Assembly: GCA_964452575.1 (NCBI GenBank)
Contig: CAYVMN010000063.1
Coordinates: forward strand, 1-21,007
From: CAYVMN01 sp964452575
GTDB lineage: Bacteria; Desulfobacterota; DSM-4660; Desulfatiglandales; Desulfatiglandaceae
Direction of reading: 5' to 3'
Length of the DNA stretch: 21,007 bases
Positions within the stretch are counted from its first letter, which is position 1; every line of letters starts with the position of its first letter. The position numbers and the translations under genes were made by a program. The notes under the pieces are model-generated. The model saw only the letters and a program-made list of their open reading frames with translations, searched no databases and was not told the origin of the DNA. This document shows positions 7,446-14,307 of this stretch, piece after piece.

Positions 7446-8632
7446 AAGTCCCTCCCTGCCTTGAGCTGCCCTATCATCTCAGGGATTACCTCATGGAGAT
7501 CCCCCACTATGCCCCAGTCTGCCACCTGGAATATCGGTGCCCTTGGATCCCTGTTGATGGCAATAACATACCTGGAGTTCATCATCCCGGCCCTGTGCTG
7601 AATTGCACCTGATATTCCACACGCAACATAGAGTTCCGGCCGGACAGACTGCCCTGTTTGGCCCACCTGCCGGTCAGCTGGAATCCAGCCCTCCTCCACC
7701 GCCACACGGGTCCCTGCAACCTCTCCCCCCATAAGGCCGGCCAGATCCTCGAGGGCCTTGAACCCGCTCTGGTCTCCCACTCCCCTTCCGCCTGCAACTA
7801 TGACCTTGGCATCTGCGAGATCGAGCCTCTTCTTCTCTTCCTTGACCACCTCAAGTACCTTTGTGGGGATCTGCCCTTCTGACAGGGTGACCTCATGCCT
7901 GATGATATCCCCTCTGTTATCGGGCCGTTCCACGGCCCCCATCACACCCGGTCGAACGGTTGCCATCTGGGGGCGAGAATACCTGTTGGCAATGGTGGCC
8001 ATGACATTGCCCCCAAAGGCCGGCCTGGTCTGAAGGAGAATCCCCTCCTCAGGATCTATGCTCAGCCCTGTGCAGTCTGCGGTGAGCCCTGCACCCACCC
8101 TGCGAGAGACCCGGGGGGCCAGGTCTCTTCCTATGTGGGTGGCCCCTATGAGGAAGATATTGGGTTTGAATTGGTTCACCAGGACTTCGATCACATCGGT
8201 ATAGGGGATTGTCAGGTAATCTCTCAGGGCAGGGTGCTCGGCCAGGTAGACCTTTTGTGCACCATATCTTATGAGGTGCTCGACCAGGTCAGAGACCCCT
8301 TGTCCCAGCAGTAGGGCAGAGACGTCCTGACCGAGGGTCGTGGCCAGTTCCTGCGCCTTTCCCAGCAACTCCAGGGTGACCCTGCTCAGTTTGCCTCCCC
8401 TCTGTTCAGCAAAGACCCACACCCCTTTGCGGTCGCTGAAATCAGGGATAGCCCTGGGCCCTGCGTCCGTTCGTACGGCCTTTTGCTTACATGCCTCTAT
8501 ACACGCGCCGCACGTGGTACACCGCTCAAGGATTCGGGCCTTTCCATTCTCGAGTTCCACGGCCCCATATGGGCATGCCTTTATGCAGAGTTTGCACCCG
8601 TTGCAGAGGTCGATCTCAATCCATACGGTCAT
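7442..8632 (-). CDS. etfA: Electron transfer flavoprotein alpha subunit with N-terminal 2x[4Fe-4S] ferredoxin
   Basis: This is a 396-aa EtfA with an extra N-terminal bacterial ferredoxin domain. Cysteines C10, C13, C16, C20 and C38, C41, C44, C48 form two CxxCxxCxxxC sets able to hold two [4Fe-4S] clusters. The ETF domain begins at about residue 68 and ends in the FAD-binding region (about 320-345), with the typical GQTGQSVRPELY and SGAIQH motifs. This architecture is that of CarE in the caffeyl-CoA reductase-ETF complex of Acetobacterium and of some anaerobic ETFs. It would pass electrons between the dehydrogenase FAD, EtfB and a ferredoxin-linked partner. An AGAGGAG ribosome site sits six bases before the ATG. 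It is encoded directly between etfB and the dehydrogenase. Confidence 0.95.
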   Translation of the reverse strand: MTVWIEIDLCNGCKLCIKACPYGAVELENGKARILERCTTCGACIEACKQKAVRTDAGPRAIPDFSDRKGVWVFAEQRGGKLSRVTLELLGKAQELATTLGQDVSALLLGQGVSDLVEHLIRYGAQKVYLAEHPALRDYLTIPYTDVIEVLVNQFKPNIFLIGATHIGRDLAPRVSRRVGAGLTADCTGLSIDPEEGILLQTRPAFGGNVMATIANRYSRPQMATVRPGVMGAVERPDNRGDIIRHEVTLSEGQIPTKVLEVVKEEKKRLDLADAKVIVAGGRGVGDQSGFKALEDLAGLMGGEVAGTRVAVEEGWIPADRQVGQTGQSVRPELYVACGISGAIQHRAGMMNSRYVIAINRDPRAPIFQVADWGIVGDLHEVIPEMIGQLKAGRDL

Positions 8633-8646
8633 TTGTTGCTCCTCTT

Positions 8647-8667
8647 GGAATTCCCCATTCCCCCTTC
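8647..8667 (-). repeat. Short heptamer patch (three units) after etfB stop
   Basis: Directly after the etfB TAG codon the minus strand reads GAAGGGG, GAATGGG, GAATTCC, in the style of the first units of the array at 6130-6311. It would pass unnoticed alone, but its start at a TAG stop matches the longer arrays. Confidence 0.45.
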
Positions 8668-9459
8668 CTAAATGAGCCTATTCTCCTTTAATCTCCCTAT
8701 CAAATTCGCAACCACCTCTTTGGCCCGGCCCTCCAGCATCTCCGTCTCCCTCTTGAACTTTGGGGAAAATGTCTTGATGACATGGGTCAACGATCCCTCC
8801 AGCCCCACCTGACTTGTCTTCACACCGATATCGGCCGCATTCCAGGTCCTTATTGGCGCCTTCTCCTTGCAGGCATCAAGGACTCTTCCAAGCAGGGGAT
8901 ACCGGGGGCTATTCATCTCCCCGATCACTGTCAGCAAGGCCGGTAGGCCAAAACTGACCCGCTCGTAGCCATCCTCGAGTCTCCTCTTGGCCACCAAAGT
9001 GCCCTCCCCACCCTCCTCTATCTCGTAGACATAGCTTACCTGGGGGATGCCCAGATAGTCAGCCACCTGAGGGCCGATCTGGGCGGTATCCCCATCGATT
9101 GCCTGACGTCCACAGAGGATGAGGTCGTATCTCTCGACCTTTTCTATGGCCCTGCCCAGTGTAAAGGATGTTGCCCATGTATCTGCCCCGGCAAAGGCCT
9201 TATCCGTGAGGAGCAAGCCTTCATCCGCCCCCATGCCCAAGGCCTCTGATATGGCGTCAATAGCCTGGGGAGGCCCCATGGAGATGACGGTCACCTTCCC
9301 TCCAGATGTCTCTTTCAGGCGGACCGCGGCCTCCAGGGCATGCCGATCATCGGGATTGATGATGCCTTCCACCCCCTCCCTGATGAGGGTTCCTGTCTTT
9401 GGATCCAGTTTGACCTTAGTGGTATCCGGCACCTGCTTAACCAAGACAATGATATCCAT
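8668..9459 (-). CDS. etfB: Electron transfer flavoprotein beta subunit
   Basis: This is a 263-aa EtfB, partner of the ferredoxin-fused EtfA. The start is taken at the ATG of MDIIVLVKQVPDT (9457-9459), which has a GGAGGG site four bases upstream and matches the conserved family N-terminus. The reading frame stays open for 77 more codons upstream, but that extension is translated heptamer repeat and should not be included. The AMP/FAD-binding loop CGRQAIDGDTAQIGPQ (116-131) is present and resembles EtfB proteins of anaerobic, bifurcating-type systems. The gene follows the CoA-transferase after a 233-bp gap filled mostly by heptamer repeats and precedes etfA by 35 bp. Whether the complex bifurcates electrons or simply transfers them cannot be settled from sequence. 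Confidence 0.94.
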   Translation of the reverse strand: MDIIVLVKQVPDTTKVKLDPKTGTLIREGVEGIINPDDRHALEAAVRLKETSGGKVTVISMGPPQAIDAISEALGMGADEGLLLTDKAFAGADTWATSFTLGRAIEKVERYDLILCGRQAIDGDTAQIGPQVADYLGIPQVSYVYEIEEGGEGTLVAKRRLEDGYERVSFGLPALLTVIGEMNSPRYPLLGRVLDACKEKAPIRTWNAADIGVKTSQVGLEGSLTHVIKTFSPKFKRETEMLEGRAKEVVANLIGRLKENRLI

Positions 9460-9478
9460 GATCCCTCCAATTCGTGTA

Positions 9479-9692
9479 TTGTCCGATGTCCGAAGTCCGA
9501 TGTCCGAAGTCCGATGTCCGAAGTCCAAAGTCCATTGTCTGCTGTCCTCCGACCACTGACCACTGTCTTCTGACCTCCGCCTTCCGCACTGCGAAGTCCA
9601 AGGTCCGAAGTCCGAGGTCCTCCGCCCTCTGACTTCTGTCTTCTGACCTCCGCACTCCGCATTCCGCATTCGGCCTTCGGCATTCCGCACTC
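9479..9692 (-). repeat. Degenerate heptamer array, about 30 units, between CoA-transferase and etfB
   Basis: Beginning at the base after the CoA-transferase TAG, the minus strand is a continuous 7-bp tandem repeat for about 30 units. Unit types run GAGTGCG/GAATGCC, then GAGGTCA/GAAGACA, then TCGGACT-like, followed by a second shorter cycle ending in TTCGGAC/ATCGGAC. The register is unbroken over 214 bp. One frame has no stop codon, giving the false N-terminal extension of etfB. It separates two genes that should be cotranscribed. Confidence 0.85.
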
Positions 9693-10883
9693 CTATATAA
9701 TTCCTTTCTCTTTCAAGGTGCCAAGTTCTTGGTCCGAATACCCGAGGCGCCTGCCATAGATCTCCCTATTGTGCTCCCCAAAACGCGGGGGAAAGGAGAG
9801 CTCTCGGCCTGATTGTTCCAGAAATGGTGTCATATATGGAGGGGGTGCAAGGGTAATCTTTTTTCCTGTTACCGGATCAGTGGAAAAGAGGAGCCTCCGC
9901 TCTACAAGGGGATCGGCCACCACCTCGGGGATGGTCTTGATCTTGCTGATGGGAACCGTGATGGAGTTAAACAGGTCTATCAGTTCTTCAGAGCTATGAT
10001 GTTGAGTGATCTCGTTAATCTGGCGGTTTAGGTCGTCCACATCTCTTATGCGGCCTTCGTTTTTCTCATACCCTGGCCTATCGATGTTCCGGAACATGTC
10101 CAGGGAGACCATTGATCTCCACTGCCTGTCATTGCCCACGGCCAGATACACAAACCCGTTGCTGGTCTTGTAGACCGAGACCGGGCAAAAAAACTCGTGG
10201 GTATTACCCCGGCGGGTGATCTCCTTTCCGAAACTGGTGGAGAGGGTGATAGGCACGGTCAGCCATGATAGGGAAGACTCAAACATGGACAGGTTCATAC
10301 ATGATCCCTCGCCTGTGACTTCCCGCCTGTAAAGGGCCTTCATCAAGAGCCCATAGGCATGCTCGCTTGTGCCCATATCAGGGAGCGGGATTCCCAATAC
10401 CTGAGGATCTCCATCTCGCTCCCCGGTCAGTTCCATCAAGCCGGACCTGGCCTGCAAGATAGGATCATAGGCACCCTCATTGCTCTCAGGTCCGAAACCC
10501 GTAAGTCCAAGCCATATTATATCGGATTTCAATGCCCGCATGGTCTCGTAGTCAATACCCAGTTTCCTATAATTCCTTGGGAGTTGATTTGTGGCAAAGA
10601 TATCCACCTTTAGCTCCTGAACGAGAGAACGGAATATCTCTTGCCCCTCTTTCTTGGCAAGGTCGAGGGTCAGGGCCTTTTTCCCTGCATTTATGCAGAG
10701 AAAATAGGCGTTCATACGATCCTCTCCCAGTACATTGTCTCCCACAAGCCGGTTTGGGTCGCCATAGACCGGGTGCTCCAGCCTAATGACCTGGCCTCCG
10801 TCGTGGGCAAATCTATAACTCAAGTAAGGTAGAACGGTTGCCTGTTCGAGGGACAGCATGGTGACATCTCTGAAGGTATCCAT
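9693..10883 (-). CDS. CaiB/BaiF-type (class III) CoA-transferase
   Basis: This is a 396-aa family III CoA-transferase, which moves CoA between an acyl-CoA donor and a carboxylic acid acceptor. The catalytic aspartate of formyl-CoA transferase (Asp169) is matched at exactly D169, in IPLPDMGTSEHAYG. The N-terminal nucleotide-binding-like half (LTLDLAKKEGQEIF, about 71-84) and the GFGPESNEGAYDPILQARSG segment (129-148) are standard for the family. It is the first gene of the ETF/dehydrogenase/gntR operon, with a strong AGGAGG ribosome site that lies inside a small hairpin. Its job is probably to activate the growth substrate or recycle CoA from a product; donor and acceptor are unknown. Confidence 0.93.
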   Translation of the reverse strand: MDTFRDVTMLSLEQATVLPYLSYRFAHDGGQVIRLEHPVYGDPNRLVGDNVLGEDRMNAYFLCINAGKKALTLDLAKKEGQEIFRSLVQELKVDIFATNQLPRNYRKLGIDYETMRALKSDIIWLGLTGFGPESNEGAYDPILQARSGLMELTGERDGDPQVLGIPLPDMGTSEHAYGLLMKALYRREVTGEGSCMNLSMFESSLSWLTVPITLSTSFGKEITRRGNTHEFFCPVSVYKTSNGFVYLAVGNDRQWRSMVSLDMFRNIDRPGYEKNEGRIRDVDDLNRQINEITQHHSSEELIDLFNSITVPISKIKTIPEVVADPLVERRLLFSTDPVTGKKITLAPPPYMTPFLEQSGRELSFPPRFGEHNREIYGRRLGYSDQELGTLKEKGII

Positions 10884-10886
10884 AAG

Positions 10887-10901
10887 AACCTCCTAGAGGT
10901 T
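10887..10901 (-). promoter_or_regulatory. Hairpin enclosing the ribosome-binding site of the CoA-transferase gene
   Basis: On the minus strand AACCTC-TAG-GAGGTT is a perfect 6-bp inverted repeat with a 3-nt loop, ending three bases before the ATG. The AGGAGG ribosome site forms the loop edge and 3' side of the stem, so folding would hide it. It lies at the end of an inferred leader of about 130 nt that also contains a GGCC-TTC-GGCC palindrome (10911-10921). A role in translation control is possible but unproven. Confidence 0.4.
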
Positions 10902-11021
10902 TTGCGTCCAGGCCTTCGGCCGCGACTAGCTTACTCTATCCCTACGCTTCGCACTTTGCAGGGCAGGCGGGTATTCGGATTTACTACCAGAAAAAGAGGT
11001 CGCTCACTCTTCTCAAAAAAT

Positions 11022-11036
11022 TGTATACTGTATACA
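11022..11036. promoter_or_regulatory. Probable GntR/FCD operator (15-bp perfect palindrome)
   Basis: TGTATAC-T-GTATACA is a perfect inverted repeat of 7 bp around one central base, with partial A/T symmetry beyond. Short palindromes of the TGTATACA type are common operators of FCD-subfamily GntR regulators. It covers the -10 box and the adjoining spacer of the operon promoter, so binding would block RNA polymerase. The likely ligand is the GntR protein encoded at 5424-6122. I saw no second copy at the mutase, TRAP or acyl-CoA synthetase genes. Confidence 0.6.
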
Positions 11037-11049
11037 TTTACCCTGTCAA
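11022..11049 (-). promoter_or_regulatory. Sigma-70-type promoter of the CoA-transferase/ETF operon
   Basis: On the minus strand a perfect -35 TTGACA (11044-11049) is followed by a 16-bp spacer and -10 TATACA (11022-11027); TACAAT two bases on is an alternative -10 with an 18-bp spacer. The -35 overlaps the mltG stop codon (11046-11048). The predicted start near 11015 gives a leader of about 130 nt before the CoA-transferase ATG. Confidence 0.65.
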
Positions 11050-12080
11050 GGTGTTCTTTTGCCCGTCCAGGGTCTGCCCTTCTGATAGGCCGCTACGGCC
11101 CGGTTATGTTCTGAGAGGGTCTTGGAAAAATAGTGACTTCCGTCGTTCATTGACACGAAGTAGAGGTAATCGGTCTCAGCTGGATATAGGACTGCCTCGA
11201 TAGACTCCCGTCCGGGGTTGGCTATGGGTCCAGGGGGAAGCCCCCAGATGACATATGTGTTGTAAGGGGTGGAATTGGTCAGGTCCTCCTTTTTCAAGTC
11301 TCCTTCAAAATTCTCTATGCCGTAGATCACGGTGGGGTCACTGTCAAGACGCATCCTCTTCTTCAATCGGTTCAAGAATACGCCTGCAATGAGGGGCCTC
11401 TCTCGGGCAAGACCGGTCTCCTTCTCAACGATAGATGAGAGGGTAACCACCTCTTCCATGCTCATGCCCCTCTCCCTGGCCCTCTCTCTTAATGGGGCGA
11501 ACACCTCCATGAAGCGTCCGACCATGGAGTCGATTATGCTCTTGCAGGAGAGCCCCCTGCTGAACTTGTATGTGTCGGGATAGAGGTAACCCTCCAGACC
11601 TGGCCCTGATATGCCATAGCGTCTTGCAACTTCTGGATTAGAGGTCATGGAGAGAAATTCATCCTTGTCGACAAGGCCGTTTTTCTTCAACAATTCTGCG
11701 ATCTGCCTGGCGGTAAACCCTTCCGGAATCGTAACGGGATAAGAGATGACAGCCCCCTTTTGGAAGATATCCATTATCTTAACGGGCGACATGGCGGGAC
11801 TTAGAAGATACTCACCTGCCTTTATTTTCCTGCCGTATCCCTTGAACCTGGCCCAGATCAGGAAGAGGCCCTTGCTGACTATGATTCCATTCTGCTCCAG
11901 CTCATGACTCACCTCTCTGAGCGTGGCCCCCTGCCGGACAAAGAAGACCACGTCTCCTCCCCCCTCCTTGGCAGGACTCACCAGGTAATAGTTGAATCCA
12001 ATGGCCAGGAACGCGCCAATGAGGATGAGAAGCCCCAGGGCAGATAAAACTATCCTTTTGCTTGTCAGACCAAAGGCCAT
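11046..12080 (-). CDS. mltG: Endolytic murein transglycosylase MltG (YceG-like)
   Basis: This is an inner-membrane lytic transglycosylase that cleaves nascent peptidoglycan and is thought to set glycan strand length. One N-terminal membrane helix (about 9-32) is followed by a LysM-like segment and the YceG catalytic domain. The catalytic glutamate is E219 in SSIVEKETG, matching E. coli Glu218, and the downstream LDSDPTVIYG and GLPPGPIANPG motifs are intact. The ATG at 12078-12080 is preferred; an in-frame TTG five codons upstream (12095) is possible, and neither has a clear ribosome site. The gene is cell-wall housekeeping between catabolic genes, 91 bp after acs. Its stop codon overlaps the -35 box of the next operon. 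Confidence 0.94.
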   Translation of the reverse strand: MAFGLTSKRIVLSALGLLILIGAFLAIGFNYYLVSPAKEGGGDVVFFVRQGATLREVSHELEQNGIIVSKGLFLIWARFKGYGRKIKAGEYLLSPAMSPVKIMDIFQKGAVISYPVTIPEGFTARQIAELLKKNGLVDKDEFLSMTSNPEVARRYGISGPGLEGYLYPDTYKFSRGLSCKSIIDSMVGRFMEVFAPLRERARERGMSMEEVVTLSSIVEKETGLARERPLIAGVFLNRLKKRMRLDSDPTVIYGIENFEGDLKKEDLTNSTPYNTYVIWGLPPGPIANPGRESIEAVLYPAETDYLYFVSMNDGSHYFSKTLSEHNRAVAAYQKGRPWTGKRTP

Positions 12081-12129
12081 CTTATTCTTGCCCAAAGGAT
12101 AGCTGATTCAAGTAATAGCTCAATAACTA

Positions 12130-12171
12130 ACAACCCCTAACCCCGAACCTTTCAACCCTGAACCCCTGAAC
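12130..12171 (-). repeat. Short heptamer-like patch after acyl-CoA synthetase stop
   Basis: From the base after the TAG stop the minus strand reads GTTCAGG, GGTTCAG, GGTTGAA, AGGTTCG, GGGTTAG, GGGTTGT. It is a 7-bp repeat with occasional one-base slips and a different core (GGTT) from the other arrays. It occupies most of the gap before mltG. Confidence 0.55.
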
Positions 12172-13776
12172 CTATATTTCAGAGTATTCATTCCTTGCCA
12201 TCTCAGCAAGCCTGAATTTTTGGACCTTTCCGCTCCTGGTCATGGGAAAATCCCTGACGATCTTGAAATAGTGTGGCCTTTTATCATCCTGGAGGTGCAT
12301 GTTCACATGGGCCGCCACATCCTCCGGGGATAAGCGGGATCCTTCCTTTAGTTTCACCCAGGCAGCGACCTCATGTCCCTTTTCCGGGTGAGGAAACCCA
12401 AAGACCTGGGCCTCGGATACCTCTGACAACCCGTATATGACCTCCTCCACTTCTACGGGATAGATCTCTATGCCGTCCCTTACGATCACGTCCTTTAACC
12501 GGCCCGTTATCTTCACGTATCCGCGGCCATCCATCTCTCCCAAATCCCCTGAGTGGAACCATCCCGCCTGATCGATGGCAGCGGCCGTGGCACCGGGCAT
12601 CTTGTAGTAACCCTTCATCAAGAACCCCTTTGTGCAGAGCTCCCCCTGCCTGTTGGGGGGGAGGTCCTCACCGGTGCGGGGGTCTACGATCTTGACCTGG
12701 TTGCAATCCAGAGGGGTACCGATGGTCGAAACACGAAGTCCTATCGGGTCATCAGGCCTTGTCATGGTCACCCATGAAGACGTCTCGGTGATTCCATAGC
12801 CCACGGTGATCTCTGAGACACCTATCTCCTCGACCACCCGCCTCATCAGTTCCATAGGGCATGGGGACCCGCCGATGATTCCCTTTCGAAGCCTACTCCA
12901 TCTCTTTTCATCAAACTCAGGATGGTCGAGGAGCGAGATGAGCATACTGGGGGAGGCATAGATGGCGGTACATGCCTCCTCATGGATGGCCTTAAGGATC
13001 TTGGGCGGGTCAAAGCCCTGGCAGGGCATGATGAGGGCAGCCCCCCTCAGGAGCCCAGCCAGTGCAATACAGGTGTTTCCGAACATATGGAAGAGTGGAA
13101 AAAAGAGACAAAGCCTGTCCTCATGGGTTATTCCCTGCCGGTCTGTGGAGGACATAGATTTATTTATCAGGCCCAGGTGATCAAGCACCACCCCCTTTGG
13201 ACTGCCCGTTGTGCCCGAGGTGTACATGATGGCCACAGGGTCATCTGGTCTTACCCCATCCTGGATCTTCTGGAGTTCACCCGGGGTAACGTCTTCCCCG
13301 GCGAGGGCCAATTCAGCCCAGGGGACGGTCTCAGGCATGGGTCTACGGGCAACCACAAAAACGCTTCTGATGGCAGGGATGATCTCCTTCATTTGAATGG
13401 CCATTTTCACACGGCCATCTTGCTCGTCCTCAAGGTCCTCGTTAATTATAATGGCCTCACATTCCGACTGCTCCAGGATAAATTGAAGGTCCTCCATTCT
13501 TGCACCAGGGTCAATGGGGACTGTGACTGCCCCTATCCTGGCGAGTGCCAGCATGGAGATCAGCCACTCCGGGAGATTTGGTGCCCAGATCGCCACCTTT
13601 TTCCCTGTATTGATCCCCATTTTCATGAGGCCCCTTGAGATCCGGTCAAGCTCCCATGACAAAATGGCGTAGTTGTACCTGACACTCCTTTCAGGATGGA
13701 TAAGTGCGTCCCGTTCCGGGTGTTCCTGAGATATTTCATTTAGCACCTGACCAATGGTCTTCCTGACAAATTGCAT
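12172..13776 (-). CDS. Acyl-CoA synthetase (AMP-forming)
   Basis: This 534-aa ANL-superfamily ligase would activate a carboxylic acid to its CoA thioester through an acyl-adenylate. The phosphate-binding loop YTSGTTGSPKG lies at about 185-195, followed by GYGITET, GWFHSGDLGEMDGRGY and the hinge ITGRLKDVI. The C-terminal catalytic lysine is in TRSGKVQKF. The chosen ATG (13774-13776) has a GAGGAGGGG ribosome site five bases upstream; a GTG nine codons earlier (13803) keeps the frame open but would place that site inside the gene. It has its own likely promoter and is separated from the CoA-transferase operon by mltG. It may supply the same pathway, but chain length and substrate are not readable. 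Confidence 0.92.
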   Translation of the reverse strand: MQFVRKTIGQVLNEISQEHPERDALIHPERSVRYNYAILSWELDRISRGLMKMGINTGKKVAIWAPNLPEWLISMLALARIGAVTVPIDPGARMEDLQFILEQSECEAIIINEDLEDEQDGRVKMAIQMKEIIPAIRSVFVVARRPMPETVPWAELALAGEDVTPGELQKIQDGVRPDDPVAIMYTSGTTGSPKGVVLDHLGLINKSMSSTDRQGITHEDRLCLFFPLFHMFGNTCIALAGLLRGAALIMPCQGFDPPKILKAIHEEACTAIYASPSMLISLLDHPEFDEKRWSRLRKGIIGGSPCPMELMRRVVEEIGVSEITVGYGITETSSWVTMTRPDDPIGLRVSTIGTPLDCNQVKIVDPRTGEDLPPNRQGELCTKGFLMKGYYKMPGATAAAIDQAGWFHSGDLGEMDGRGYVKITGRLKDVIVRDGIEIYPVEVEEVIYGLSEVSEAQVFGFPHPEKGHEVAAWVKLKEGSRLSPEDVAAHVNMHLQDDKRPHYFKIVRDFPMTRSGKVQKFRLAEMARNEYSEI

Positions 13777-13826
13777 GTCATCCCCTCCTCGTTCTCCACT
13801 CACACCTATGTCGACCCCGCGCCCAC

Positions 13827-13855
13827 CCTATACCACCGTCAACTGAAACTGACAA
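13827..13855 (-). promoter_or_regulatory. Possible sigma-70 promoter of the acyl-CoA synthetase gene
   Basis: On the minus strand TTGTCA (13850-13855) and TATAGG (13827-13832) are separated by exactly 17 bp, about 50 bp before the ATG. The -10 match is moderate. The rest of 13777-13970 shows nothing recognisable, and the next 308 bp are MITE copy B. Confidence 0.4.
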
Positions 13856-13970
13856 GGTAGAGTGCCGAGATCCATGAATGACTATCCCTGCAACTCCTAT
13901 TCCCCTTGACATGGAAAAGGGATTCATCAAAAAATGGCAAAAGGTACGAATCCGTCAAGTTTCAAGTTTC

Positions 13971-14278
13971 GTAACACTTTAGCGCTTTGAAAACGCTGAG
14001 GAGCAAGAGGACCGTGAGGGTCTTTTTTCCAAAGGACGTAACTCAAATTCTTCCCAGCCTCTGGCACGCCCCCTTAGCTTTAAATACAGATTCTGCCAGG
14101 CAGGGGAGAGGGCACTTCATAGGGACGTCCTATTATGGGGCTGTTCCGTAACGAGGTTCAAGGCCTCACTGCCGTTCTATGAAATGATGCCGTGTTTTAC
14201 GTCCTTTGGAAAAAAGACCCTCACGGTCCTCCCTCCAGGCCAGAGGCGGACTTTCTTTCAAAACGCTAAAGCGTTACC
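13971..14278 (+). mobile_element. MITE-like element, copy B
   Basis: This is the longer copy of the element at 5231-5428, in the opposite orientation. The outer arms (from 13971 and to 14278) share GTAACRCTTTAGCGYTTTGA. The inner arms (14009-14041 and 14197-14229) are identical over about 33 bp and contain the terminator-like hairpin plus T-tract pointing inward from both sides. The right tip holds a perfect AACGCT-AA-AGCGTT hairpin. A 98-bp central part (14112-14209), absent from copy A, has its own inverted pair TTCATAG/CTATGAA (14116-14122 and 14177-14183). There is no ORF of note and no clean flanking duplication (CAAGTTTC versus CAAATATC). It fills most of the acs-abcF divergent gap. Confidence 0.75.
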
Positions 14279-14307
14279 AAATATCTTTGTTTGAGGATTA
14301 GCGTAAG

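Noticed and set aside
9460..9690. N-terminal 77 residues of an extended EtfB
   Set aside because: The residues are translated heptamer repeat; the internal ATG has a proper ribosome site and matches the family start.
10902..11000. Riboswitch in the CoA-transferase leader
   Set aside because: Only a short GGCC-TTC-GGCC palindrome and the ribosome-site hairpin were found; no known riboswitch core was recognised.
12922..13638. 238-aa plus-strand reading frame inside the acyl-CoA synthetase gene
   Set aside because: It is a shadow of a well-conserved gene; the composition is atypical and no motif is seen.
13777..13803. GTG start for the acyl-CoA synthetase
   Set aside because: The strong GAGGAGGGG ribosome site lies after it and fits the ATG at 13776.
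13912..13950. TTGACA on the plus strand as a promoter for the ABC-F gene
   Set aside because: There is no acceptable -10 box at the right spacing, and the terminator-like arms of MITE copy B lie between it and the gene.
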